Shown piece after piece: positions 35,871 through 48,100 of a stretch of 64,000 nucleotides of DNA. The notes beneath the pieces were generated by a model. The model was not told where the DNA came from. It saw only the letters and a list, made by a program, of their open reading frames with translations, and ran no database searches. The DNA lies in contig JAJEKV010000549.1 in assembly GCA_021234155.1 (NCBI GenBank), positions 64,001 through 128,000 of the forward strand. The letters are read 5' to 3'. Within the stretch, counting starts at the first letter, position 1. Every line of letters starts with the position of its first letter. The stretch is from Isoetes taiwanensis (lineage: Eukaryota; Streptophyta; Lycopodiopsida; Isoetales; Isoetaceae). A program made the position numbers and the translations under genes.

Positions 35871-38800
35871 TATTTTTCATTAAATCCATGTATGTATTTA
35901 TTATTCAATATTTTATAACTAGGATTAGGTCTAACTTAATTGGAATTCAGCCAGTACGCGTAACTAAACCAAGTAGGTAGGCCATTTTGTGAGTTGGTTT
36001 TATTCTTGATTCCTCCTTGTTTTGTTTTAAGGAACATTAGATTATGCTACACACCAAAACATAAATAGTCCTCTCTAAGAAAGCTTTGCCCATCAACAAA
36101 TTTAGCACGACTCATTTGTGGGATCTATTCTCGAAGGTGCACGTTTTGATTTTGAATTGGATGAGCAGCTATGAAATGCAGCCTCATTAGAAAACGTGAA
36201 GTATGCTCTTGCAACCAAAGTGAGCCCAGAACGTATTGGACATGAAGTAAGTAGTTACAAAACAATTGCTTCAAAATGTTGGCATGTGAACAATTCCCCA
36301 ATCCGGCTCGCCAACGCATTCCTTCCTATGCGGTGTGTAGAGACCCAAATTCACAAAACACAAAGTCCATTATAAGAAACCAGCGGAATATGTTAATCTT
36401 CCTATGTGTTAATGTTTTTTTATGTCCATTGGATGAAGGCATAATGGTGAGAATATGCTAAATCAAGGGCATGGGATTTCACACCTCACACCCCTGTATA
36501 GCACAACGCTCCCCATATGCCACATACACGTACAGAAATACGTTTGTGAATGGGAAATACGCTGTCATGAAGCATTGTTTTCGCAATCAGACCAGAAGCC
36601 TGCACAAACTCCACAATCTGTTACAAGCAAATCGAAAGTCCAGTCTAAATCCCAAATCCCAATCCACAGCCGAAGATGATATAAGGGGGCTCTCTGCTCG
36701 GTTAGGAAACCTCTCCGCTTCCTCATTCCCTGCTTCCTAAAACAGAACTGTCCATGGCAAAAGCGGTTTCTACATTTCGGGCATCCAACTCATCCATCTG
36801 CAATCGGGAAGAAAGGGGAAGAACCGAAATAGGCCAAGGTCGAGTTGCCCTCCAAAAACAGAAGCAAGAAGAAGCGAGGGAATCACTGGCCGGCCGATTT
36901 ATTTAGGCGGGGCATCCGAAAGCACACACCGCTATACACCGCTATTTTTCACCATGAAGAGCAACCACAAAAAGAGAACAACGCCTCAGACCATAGAGAA
37001 AAAAAACTTGGAATCCCCCTTTTTCCGGCCCACCTACGCCAAAATCATAGAAAAGTGATATTTCGGGGGCGTAATTGTTCATTGAATTTATGAAAGGATG
37101 ATTTTGTTGCGTTTCTTGGGAAACGTCTTTGGTTATTCATGTAATCCTCAAAAACTAAGACCCAAAATTCAAATACATTTTATGGGATAGTAGATCTAAC
37201 TGATGTTGGATACCCTACGTAACCCTACACCTTATACATTTCAAACAATATGTTTTTACTAGTCGCAAATGTATTGACATAAAACAACTACTGATATCTA
37301 AAACGCAAGAACATCATTTAAAAACTTTCATTACATTGCATAACCTGGCAACAACCCCTGGCCTTGGAACCCTGCATGATCCCTGCTGGACTCCTTTAAT
37401 GCATGCAATTAAATTAATTACCTTAAGGTAATATTCCCACATTAACATTATAATAATATTGGATATATTGATTCCAATAGTATTATATCTAACTGACGAT
37501 TCTATGATAAAAGGCTTTTAAAATATACCTTCCCACAATTATGTTGAGGCAATAATTCTAATTTAGAAAATATTTTAATTATTTATCATATAGCTAGGGT
37601 TCTTTATCATCAGATCCAAGTGTTAAACATGTAACTACCATTCGCCACTTGTTGATGCTTGAACCTTACATGTATATACTTTACCGTTGCTATACTTAAA
37701 ATAAGACAATTTCTTATTATATTTACAAGGACCTTGAAGGTTATTTATATACCTTTGGAAGGAATTACATCCTTATGAAGGTCTAACTAACCTGTTATGT
37801 AAATATTATCTTACTTATCTCAATACCAAAATATCTGTACAAGACAAAACTTTGCGTAATTATTACATTAACATTTAACTTATCTCAACGAGAATATCTA
37901 GCGTAATAATAGGGGGTTACTTTTAGATTTTTGTACTCTTTTAGGCATGGTTTTTCTATGATTTCGCCGTCGTATTCATTTGCATATACTAAATAGTATT
38001 TCTAGAGTGCACCTATTTTTTAGCCATTGATTTTAGAGAAAGGGAAAATCGTGTGGTAGAGCCCCTTTTTATCTTTGCATGTATTTATGTATTTCTTATT
38101 TGTTTATACTTGATCCAGCAACACAAACCCTAAGGGTTGTGTCTATTCTTCGCCGTTGTTACAGATCGGCTAAAGCTTCATCTTCGGCACAGCCATGGTG
38201 CTCTCCACGATTTAGGGCAGAGCTTAGCGAACTTGCAGAGCTTCCAATGTCGATTTTCCTCTCTACATGTTCGCATACCCGTTGAGATTGAATCTCATTT
38301 CAAAACCATCTGCAACTAAGAACACCTTTGCCTTGACAAGATCACCCGATACCTTGCAAACCAGAAGAAGGATTAGAGATGCTTTTAAGTTCTTGATATC
38401 CTAATATTTAATATGTGAAGTCCTGGAACTTTGTAGCTTTTGATGTCTCTAATTTATAAGTAATGGGAGTGTATTTTTAAGGAACAGGGACAAAGATTTC
38501 ATCTTTTTAAGCTACAACTTCCTTTTGTTCCATTTTCCAGTATGCATTAATAACAAGGACATCCGATTGCAAGCAGGCAGCCAGGCTGGCTTGTTGCAAG
38601 CTAAGGGTTTTGCAGGCAGCCGGACTTTGCAGGTTCAGGAGACTGGGCTTGGGCTATTTTGTACTCGAAAAGTGTGGTTGCAATGATGGATGTTTTTTTA
38701 ACTTGCAAATCTAGTTTATACGAACTCTTGCAAGCAGCTTAGGACAGGGCAACAACAGCCTGTATACAGTATGCAGCACAGGAAAAGATAATAAGAAATA

Positions 38801-38950
38801 TCTTCTTTTGTTTGAACTGCTTTCATTCAGTTGGTTCTTATTGTTGTTCAGCCATTGGCTCCATTGTTGGCACAGTTTTCCTTGTCCTCTCCATGGTCTG
38901 CATCATTCAACTTCGATTTGGATCAGTGCATTGTGAAGATATTTGGGCTA
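35871..38950. other. Gene-free AT-rich region
   Basis: Short open frames only. Coding-like bias, domains or RNA genes were not recognised on either strand. Near 36750-37090 the sequence is purine-rich without structure. Confidence 0.4.
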
Positions 38951-38956
38951 CTTATT

Positions 38957-39053
38957 GCACAAAGATTCTATTTATCCATGTCCGGGAGGGTCCAGGAGCA
39001 TTTTTCCTGCACAAAGATTCTATTTGTCCATGCTCAGGAGCATTTTTCCTGCA
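38957..39053. repeat. Imperfect tandem repeat, unit about 45-52 bp
   Basis: Two adjacent units start GCACAAAGATTCTATTT and end GGAGCATTTTTCCT. The second unit lacks seven to nine bases of the first. It falls inside a 120-codon plus-strand open frame (38812-39174) that has hydrophobic composition and no recognisable domain. Confidence 0.85.
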
Positions 39054-39778
39054 CATATGTCTTTCTTCGATGCTACAACAAAATGAATTCTCACCAGGTA
39101 AGGCTTTCACTATTGGAAGATGCATATCTCTCTTTTTCTTTTTAAAAGTTCTTAGTGCTTGCATCCCAGCATAGCATACCTTTGCCCATCCTTGTTGTAG
39201 GTCTGCGAATTTGGATGATAATATATTGCTAATTTGGATGGTAATGTATGGTAGTCATCAACAGATCATGTCGCCCTGATTTCACTTTGCCAATCTTATA
39301 TGGCAACTACATTGCAGCTGATTGGAGTCGTTCTTGTCATTTCGAAGATCACATGGCAACAGTCTATGCCATTGACCTGGATAAACATTTCTTATCAGGT
39401 ACATATAGCCATAAATTCTCCTAGAATGACAAGTCGTACAAGGACATGATGGGTTAACTCCCGTAAAGATGCTCTTATTATCTTCTTACAGTGCTCTTAT
39501 TATCTTCCTGATGCACAGTTTATGAACATCTAGACTTAAGAATAGCTACTAGTGTCTTTAGGATATATTCTTGTTTTCTCACCATTCAAAATACCTTTGT
39601 TGATGCCTAACATAAAGGTACAAGTACCATTTATTAAATGGTTTTGAACTTAAGTATGATTAAAAGTTGTTTAATTGTGCTAAGGCAGTTGTTTACTGAG
39701 CTAAGACTGTGCCATGCATAGAAACTAAGAGAGTAAAATTCCTACCTTATTGTGTTGTGTAATGCTAATATCTAGCAT

Positions 39779-39824
39779 ATATGCTTGGATCATGTTCTCA
39801 TATATGCTTGGATCATGTTCTCAT
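39779..39824. repeat. 23-bp tandem duplication beside the foldback
   Basis: The unit ATATGCTTGGATCATGTTCTC is present twice in direct succession, ending 16 bp before the left arm of the foldback structure at 39840. Confidence 0.9.
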
Positions 39825-39839
39825 GTGGAAAAGCTTATC

Positions 39840-40294
39840 CGAACTTTGATACTGTCAAATTCTAGCACAAGTCATTTATGTATTGACCTTCCTTAAGTAT
39901 AGCAAGCTCCACATGTACCAAACAGACCATGGGAGCACTGACTTTGCTCTGAAAAGAAAAATATCATCAACATTGTTGTTGCAAGATTTCGACGTGTTCA
40001 ATTCCAAGAACATGTTCTTGTCCTAATGATTACACAAAATATACTCATAGTTGTTTGCAATGGAAATAATTTGTTTGTCTTAATGTTATTGTGCTTCTTA
40101 GTAATTAATATTTAGGCCCATAAAGTTTGCCTATGTTTGCTTTAGTTAGGGCCCGAAGGGCCCAGAATTTTTTTTAATATAACAATCAACACACAACTAC
40201 CATTAACATTATTAACACAACCATTGCATCTAACACATTTAAATTAAATTCCCCCTGAAACCCCCTTTGGTTTGGGTGCATATTCACACAGGGG
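39840..40294 (+). repeat. Foldback element, left arm (455 bp)
   Basis: Reverse complement of 40520-40975 with roughly a dozen to twenty differences by eye. It begins CGAACTTTGAT and ends TGCATATTCACACAGGG. Within the arm is a palindrome GGGCCCGAAGGGCCC. With the 225-bp loop the whole structure is 1136 bp. Long arms and a short unique centre fit a foldback or non-autonomous long-TIR transposon, or a plain inverted duplication. No target duplication was found. Confidence 0.95.
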
Positions 40295-40519
40295 GTTACT
40301 CAGGCCACCAAGAGCTGTGAGATGGGCATATTTGCCCTTTATTCCTTGATCTGGACCGTACATAGCGATCCTCGTTTATGGGATATGCCTGTAGAAGTTT
40401 TTGTATACTGTATATTAAGGTTTGCGAAATGCTATAAGGTTTGAGAGAATGTACTTAATGGTGTTAATTTTGTACATGTATTGTAAATTTTTTGGGGCTC
40501 TCGCTGCCCTACGTAACGT

Positions 40520-40975
40520 CCCGTGTGAATATGCACCCAAATTAAGGGGGGTTTCAGGGGGATTTTAATTTAAATGTGTTAGATGCAATGGTTTTTGTGT
40601 TAATAATGTTAATGGTAGTTGTGTGTTGATTGTTATATTAAAAAAAATTCTGGGCCCTTCGGGCCCTAACTAAAGCAAACATAGGCAAACTTTATGGGCC
40701 TAAATATTAATTACTAAGAAGCACAATAACATTAAGACAAACAAATTATTTCCATTGCAAACAACTATGAGTATATTTTGTGTAATCATTAGGACAAGAA
40801 CATGTTCTTGGAATTGAACACGTCGAAATCTTGCAACAACAATGTTGATGATATTTTTCTTTTCAGAGCAAAGTCAGTGCTCCCATGGTTTGTTTGGTGC
40901 ATGTGGAGCTTGCTATGCTTAAGCAAGGTCAATACATAAATGAGTTGTGCTAGAATTTGACAGCATCAAAGTTCG
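40520..40975 (-). repeat. Foldback element, right arm (456 bp)
   Basis: This mirrors the left arm and ends in ATCAAAGTTCG at 40975. Sequence outside the arms does not match, so the edges are sharp. The loop 40295-40519 has no open frame of note. Confidence 0.95.
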
Positions 40976-41464
40976 AACTACCCCTAAATGCATGCCACAA
41001 TGATGTGCTTTTAGATTACATAATTTATGTAGTTTTAAGGGGTCCACATCCCTGGTTTATTTAACTAAAATGCCACTGGTACAGGTGCTTTTCCTATCAT
41101 GCATCGCATGACAATAACTAGATGATTTCTCTCTCCCCACCTTGGCTCACTCGCCTCCTACAGGTAGAATGCACCTAACTATCGAGCTTGCGTCGACTAA
41201 CTTGAAGGCGACCTGGCCATTGCATTACCTCTAGGAATTCTGATGGCAAAATTGGCCTACGATGTCAAGGTCGATTAACTTAACGTCGATTTGCCCCTAA
41301 GATGCAGGTATGTTCAATCATAAGATTGAGCTCCCACTTTCTTCGAAAAGAGAATGGTCCTGCACCTGTTCAATGGCGTTATCCAACGCACTCTATCCCC
41401 TCAATTGATGTTGGACCCAACATCATAGCTATTCTCTCCACTTAAGAGGTTACACGCTTCCTAC

Positions 41465-41725
41465 TTAAAACGTTTAAATTATTAGAATATGCCTTGGAAT
41501 ATGCCCTTTAGAATATTCCATGGAATACTCCCATTGGAATATGCCTTTTCATATGCCCCTTAGAATATGCCTTGGAATAATCCTCTCAGAATATGCCTTG
41601 GAATAATCCTCTCAGAATATGCCCCTTATAATATTGGAATATTTCCCTTAGAATATGCCTTGGAATGTGCCCCTTAGATATGCCCCTTAGAATATGCCAT
41701 TAGAGTATGCCTTAGATGAAAAGAT
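41465..41725. repeat. AT-rich minisatellite (GAATATGCC type)
   Basis: Variants of TTAGAATATGCC, TTGGAATATGCC and CTTGGAATAATCC follow one another at 11 to 25-bp spacing. The array is imperfect, with no long uniform unit. Confidence 0.85.
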
Positions 41726-41756
41726 AATAACTTAAAAAAAGACCATTGGAATATAT

Positions 41757-41990
41757 TGTGATCCCCTCCTCCGAGATCACAAGGTATTAACTGGGGATCC
41801 CCTCCTCCGGGATCACAACATGTTGATTGGGGATCCCCTCCTCCGGGATCACAAGATAATAATTGGGGATCCCCTCCTCCGGGATCACAAGATATTAACT
41901 AGGGATCCCCTCCTCCGAAATTACAAGATAATAATTACTCCTCTGGAATCACAAGATAATAATTAGGGATTTCCTCCTCCGCGATCACAC
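41757..41990. repeat. 36-bp minisatellite, about seven units
   Basis: Units contain GGGGATCCCCTCCTCCGGGA followed by TCACAAGATAATAATT. Central units are 36 bp and nearly identical; outer ones are decayed. GATCCC and GGGATC in each unit can pair across the CTCCTCC spacer. It lies directly after the first minisatellite. Confidence 0.95.
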
Positions 41991-42915
41991 GTTTAAATGT
42001 ACCAATTTAACTAATGGTTTGATTTTTTAATTGACATAACTTACATACTTACAGTCTCCACCTCAACTTGCTTCCAGCTCTTCGGCTTTCCTTGTCCTTC
42101 CTTTTCCCAAGCTCTATTAAAGGCTTGAGCCTTGGCAAACTATTGGCAAACTTCTCTTCGATTGCGAAGGTAGGGATATTTGTTATGGCTGCTATGTTAG
42201 TGTCTAAGCCCCCAACATCCTCCATGTTGGTGTCGGAACCCTTTTCCTGCATCTGCCCTGTGGATGTTGTCCGTCCTCAACCACATGAGTGTTTGCTGTC
42301 ATGTCTTGAGGTCCATATGAACACTAATATCTGTATTATGCAGTTACAAGTATTATGCAAATACAAGTTATTGTAGAACTAAGTGTAATTCTAACAGAAC
42401 CACAACAAATGACTTCAAAATGGAAGCACTACAAGCAAGCACAATAAATTCTTGGATCCCTGACTGATGATTTTGAAAACAAGCACATGAATACGTGGAT
42501 AATGATTGTTGAGGTGTTCACCCTCTGCCTAAGCATCCATCTGCTTTCACCAACCCCGAAATAGCAAAAGGCTTTAAGTCTGCAAGATCTCAGCATTCAC
42601 TGCAATATGATTTGCTGGCCACTTCTCCTCCCATCGATCATTCCTCACCCCTTTAGGGGGCTGACCTAGTTGAAGACGCTGCTTCATCAGGCCAAGAATA
42701 CTGTCGTTGCCACTTTAGAAGCACCAGTGGTGATCAACCCCTTCAGAAAAGCAATGCGGTTAGCCTATGGAATCTTTAGGGATGGCCTCTTCCCTCTTAA
42801 GGGGAGTCGAATAACTTTCTATTTTTCTAAGTTGGATGTCAGTTTGTATGTCTGCAAGATCACAAATGTAATAACGGAGATATGTCAAAGCTTGTAGATA
42901 TAATCGGTCGATGCT

Positions 42916-43176
42916 TCAATGTGTAGGAGTTATCAGCTTGGCAACTGACTCAGCTAGTGCAGGAGTTATCATAGCTTGGCAACCCTCATTGCAAGTCATT
43001 TTTACTGAGGTGGATCGCTTTGGCCGCCGGACCTTCATCTTGTGGCACCAGGTATGGTCTCGTGAATGTATATGCTTATAATAACCTTTTGGACCATTGA
43101 TGCATTGCATAAACATGAATCGAGAAGAATTAGCATATGTCGCAAGAACAGGAAGATGCCTCACAAGGCATTTCAA
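42916..43176 (-). pseudogene. Possible FAR1-type DNA-binding domain fragment
   Basis: A frame of 86 codons contains KMKVRRPKRSTSVKMTCNEG followed by CQAMI. The basic stretch and the C..GCQAM ending recall the FAR1 or MULE N-terminal WRKY-GCM1-like zinc domain. No transposase or SWIM domain follows and the link is weak. It could equally be an unrelated short frame. Confidence 0.25.
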
Positions 43177-44008
43177 TGTCAGACATCCTCAAAACACTGC
43201 ACAGGCAATCTGAATGTTGATACAACATAGTTCTTACTAGTTCTCTCGTTATAAACATTCTTTCTCCTCAGCAACTAAAACCCGAAAATAAAAAACTACC
43301 AACTTGTATAGCTTATCTATACCTCTAAGAGCAAACCTGGATGCACAATAATACATGAATCTTCCTTGCAAGCCTATATATTATTAAAAATAGAACGGTC
43401 AATGTCAGAAAGAAGAGCTAATTCAACGGTGTAGTTGATTTCCTCAACCTTCTTCTTTTTCCTATCTACACCTGGAGTCTTACGAGATCTCCTCATTAAA
43501 ACAACAGTAGCCTTTCTGGCATTCTCAAAGATTGGGCTCATCTTTATTTCAAAAGCCACTTTCCTAAATACCTGTTAACCCAATCCTAACTAGGTCTACT
43601 ATAAGGCAAAGTGGTGAGCATGGCTAAGAAGGTTGTCCAGCAACACACAATTCTTACTTTTCCATCTCCATAAGGGCATACAAATTCTTCCCACACTTTA
43701 ATTGCTCTGCTTTCGACTGACTTCTTTCATGTGATTCTTATAATGCAATTTACCTATGTCTTTTAAACAATAACCTAGCATGCTTTCAGAACAATGAAGG
43801 CATGTGTTGTTTAGGGCTGTGCATTGCCGAATGTTTGTATATTATAATCCCACTGGAGGCCTGTGCATCGCCCAATCTAATGTCTGCTTCACTCTTAATA
43901 TTCACAGCAGCTCAGGTGCTTGCAGATAAGCAGAACACACATTGGAGATGGTGATCAAGTTCAGATCCTCTTTCTACAGCCACCATTCCTACAATACGCT
44001 CAGTATCG

Positions 44009-44690
44009 AGGAAAGAACATATTCTCTTATAAAGGTCACCCCAAATATCATCCCCCACTCTCTTATAAAGGTCATCCCAAATATCATCCCCACTGATAGT
44101 GATAGTGACGCTCAAATCCAACACATTTTACTACTGGTTTGTGCTCTCCCTCTCCCTCTCCCTCCCTCTTCATTTCTTTCCTTGTATCGTGAATGAGGAA
44201 GGCATGTCTGCTGAGAGCAGTGAAGTTGCTCCTGCCAAGTCAGTGTAGCAACCTCTGTTGTCTAATGCACAAGCTCTTTTCCACGAGGGCAATTTTGTGA
44301 AGGTACCTTCAGAGCACTTGGAGTTGAGTATAAAAAACATATCTGCTAGCAAAAAAAGGCCAAGGTAGCCAGTTGGTGCTGTAATTGTTGAGCGGAATGC
44401 CAGAGATGAATTAAGGAAGCAGAATGATGAAGTGAAAAAAAGCAGATAAGAATGAGAAGCAGAGCACGAGGAAAGAGAGGGAAAAAAAAGGCAGGAAGAG
44501 CATGAGCAATATAAGAAGGAAAACAACCAGAAGGAGGAGGATAAGAAGAGCAAAAACAACCAGAAGTTAAATGTGTTGTGTTGATGTGAGCGTCACTGTC
44601 ACTATCACTATTAGCGGAGGTGACATTTGAATGACCTCTATGAAAGAGTCTGTTCTTTCCTCTGTTCTTTCCTCGATCCGAGTCTATTGC
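44009..44690. mobile_element. Inverted-repeat element with a charged open frame
   Basis: Left arm about 44009-44140 (GAGGAAAGAACAT, ATAGTGATAGTGACGCTCA, AACACATTT) and right arm about 44560-44690 in reverse complement are diverged inverted copies of about 110-130 bp. Between them the plus strand encodes, with one or two stops, a charged segment: MSAESSEVAPAKSV at about 44205, later VERNARDELRKQNDEVKK, then EEREGKKRQEEHEQYKKE. That part is coiled-coil-like. It may be a decayed DNA transposon that kept only part of a protein. No target duplication was found. Confidence 0.5.
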
Positions 44691-45179
44691 AGATCTGCAC
44701 TTGATCATCTTCATTTCCAATGTGTCTTTCCGCTTGTCTGTAACTACCCACCCCAACTGTAACCACTCACCTCAAGTGCAAGTGCTGCAAAACCCTAACA
44801 AAATGAATTTCGTGCAAGTGCTGCAATGTGCTGAAAATTTACTTTTTAAATTTGAAGCTGCAATTCTGCATACAAATACTGTGCCAGAAGTTAGAATGGC
44901 AAGCATGACTTCTGTGTTAATGTTTTCTATTTTGTCCACTTTGACTGCCAAAAACCAAAGCCCCTTCCACTATCAATCAGGCTTCATCCCAGAGCTGGAA
45001 CCTCGTTCGCACTAATAGGGCTTAGTTGAAAAATATACTTTTAAAGTCCAATAACCAGTTCCACGATGATGCCCTAATGAGCTAATGCCACTAGATGAAG
45101 TACCCTTGAAGCAAGCATTGTGGAGTGTTACAGTACGCCCAAACCTATCCAGAATAGATTTGTAGCCTGCTCTCTAGTG

Positions 45180-48100
45180 TTATTGACGTGTTAACTGAAT
45201 ATGAAGTTCTTTCAACTGCCTAGAATCAACTGGAGATGGCGTATTTGTAAGCAAGCATTGTGCTGTTGTCGTCTTTGGAAAAGCAATAACATCCCTGATT
45301 GACTTCTCCCCAATAAGAAGCATGATGAGACGGTCAAGCCCATATGCTATACCACCTAACAAAATATGAAGGTTTAGACATTTAAAATATACACAATGTA
45401 ACATCACTATACAAACCATGAGGTGGGGCACCAAGATCAAAGGCCTCAAGTAGGTAACCAAACTTCTCTTCAGCCTAACATGATACAAAAAAGTGAAATT
45501 TGTGACTACCTGATCTAGGACAAAGGACAGAAAAATCTAAACACTACCTCATGCGAACTTAAGCCAATTGCTTGAAAAATCCTCTCTTGGATATCCCTTC
45601 TGTAAATTCTCAGACTTCCACCTCCAATCTATGATGCCATTAAAGTCAAAGAACCAATTCAATGGTACTTTGTTCACTTATATTCATGTGCAATAGCATA
45701 GAGCTCTTACCTCAACTCCATTATAAACCATGTCATAGGCAAGAGCTCGTGCATTTCGCATATTTCCCATGTCATCTGGATGAGGTGCTGTGAATGGATG
45801 ATGAAGAGCCTGTTGCAAATTAAAGCAATTATTAGACTAAGCGCATTTCTTATCAAAAAACATCTGTGGGTGCCATATTTGCAGTGAAACAACATGGAAT
45901 ACTTGTCAAACGAATATGTGGGTTCCATTTCTGTTGTTAAAAGTCATATATGAGTTTTCTGGCTATGGGTGCAGGAAAAAGATTGCTGCTTCTGAACATT
46001 TGGTAGCTTGCTTGTGGCAGATAGGCTAGGTAAGGTAAGAAAGACATGAAAAGTTTGCAAAAATATGTGAAGGAGTTTCCCAACTAATTTAACAATCATA
46101 GTACATGTTTTCTGCAATCTGCTAAGCCTCATTGGGGAATTCCTAGAGTTTATTACAAAGATCAATCTGGGCAGCAAAAGTGCACATATAACCTGCTGAA
46201 GTAAATTTATTACCCATGCTCATCCACTTTTGTTAAACTCCAGCAGTAACTAAACCTCCCCCCAATTTCGCCAGTAGTGAGCTATAAGTATAGTGCTTTT
46301 GCGTTCAATCAGAATACAATTACATCATAACTGTCACTAACCTCAAGCCTTTGTTCAGAATCATTCCATTCAAACATAGGGAACTCTGTAATCCACAAAA
46401 TTTTATGGTCTTCCTGCATACAGACAAGCATAACACACGAAATTTAAATTTTTTAGCATATTATGCTTGGGTGTATAAGAGAATTATTATTTAAACCACA
46501 TCTCCTGTATTGAAACTGGTAGCCAAATTTAGCATAAGAAAGAAACAAGAAGCCCTTTGGAACCAGGACGAGCCTTATGCATTATGAATGTTTGTTATTT
46601 CTTTTGGAGATCTAACGGGCTATCAAGCCGTTTGAACCATGCTCTTTCAGTATCTATAATGCATCCAACCACTAGGGAGGGTATACAATTCAATGTTCAA
46701 TGATGCTGCAGTTGCACATGTGGTATTTTGTAAATGTGATATCTATAATAGGGATTGGTTCCTGTACACCGGTGTAGCAAAAAAGTATGCTGCCCCATGC
46801 CTCTTTCGATGAGATAAGCCAACAAGCAGTAATAACTTCCATGGTGCAAAGAAAAATGATGAGCAGATTACAGTTAGTTTCTTATAACAATGATGCATAT
46901 TCAAATCGCTGCACATAAATTGTTCCAGATATTTTTAGTTTAAAATAGATGTTTCACCAATTTGACTATCATGTTCTTTCTTATTTGAAATATCAAGCAC
47001 CAACTTTCCATATGTTGCCTACATTAGAATGCATCTAGCAATGTTCCTTGCCTTATCAATTTGTAGTGCTTCAGCAAGAAATGTCCGAAGATGCCCCAAT
47101 ATTTTGTTTACTGAAGTGCCAAAACCAGCAGCAAAAAGAATAAGGTCGCCTGGTACTGCACCACATGACTTGATCAATTGTTTTCTCTTCTCAATGCCCA
47201 AACCTTCTTTCATGGCTGCACTACCTTCAAAATCACCTGCAGTATAGAATATCAGGAAGCAATTTATTCAGAAATAGCCATACAAATAACCGAGGCATGC
47301 AAGCAGTTCATCTGAGTTCAACTTAACGGCAGAATATATATAAAGAAGATGTCTTAAGCTACATGGTTGATGCAAAGCTTCTTCCAGTCCCAAGGTCACT
47401 TCCCTAATATTCAAAGTCTGTTTAAATTTGAAACTAGGAATCTTGGCATGTTGGACATTCCTACTAGATCCAGTTCTTGATGAGTTTTGTCAGAGGGTTG
47501 TCTAAGTGGTCAGTCTGCAATGGCAAAGAGATTCCAAGCCATCCTGGGCTTACTAAGGCTGCAGTCCTTAATATATTATGCATAGTCCACCCCTTTCCTT
47601 AATGTAATCTACATGGGTCATCCATAAGATCGTTTTTTTTTTTTGCTGCAAGATGCCCTATTTTCCAGCACAAACTATAAACGATGCCCAGAGATGGTTG
47701 AACTACATTTCAATGCCAAATCACTCCAGAGCCCAGCACGTGCAATGCCCAATATCTGGTATGGTTCATCCGGCATATAACAAACGTGAACTCAGATAAC
47801 CCAAATAGTTTTTAGTTTGTCAATTATTTAGTGAAAAGACATTGAAATTTGCCCAATTTTCTTGCATCTCTTTCTGCCCTAACATTACAAGATTTTCAGC
47901 ATGGTATCACATTAGGACCAAGAATGCAAAAGCAGCAGAGATGAATGCCATCGTAGTTTCTACTATCAACCTGTTGCTAGATGCAACGGACTCAAAAAGT
48001 TTTCAAAATTTAAGGATGTTCTCAACAAAGTTTGATAAAGGAGAAGATTAGGACAGCAAAGCTTCATGATTTCAAGGCCAATAAATGAGTGGCTTAAATC

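Noticed and set aside
36845-37093. 82-codon basic plus-strand frame
   Set aside because: K/R-rich because the DNA is purine-rich; no domain or exon borders.
41757-41990. Regular 36-bp repeats that could be mistaken for a CRISPR array
   Set aside because: Units follow one another directly with no unique spacers, and the setting is a plant nuclear genome.
42049-42252. 67-codon minus-strand frame next to the minisatellite
   Set aside because: Charged peptide without family match; the plus strand has an overlapping frame of greater length, so neither is supported.
44170-44559. 129-codon minus-strand frame rich in S, F and L
   Set aside because: It is the antisense of the K/E-rich plus-strand segment, which reads more like protein.
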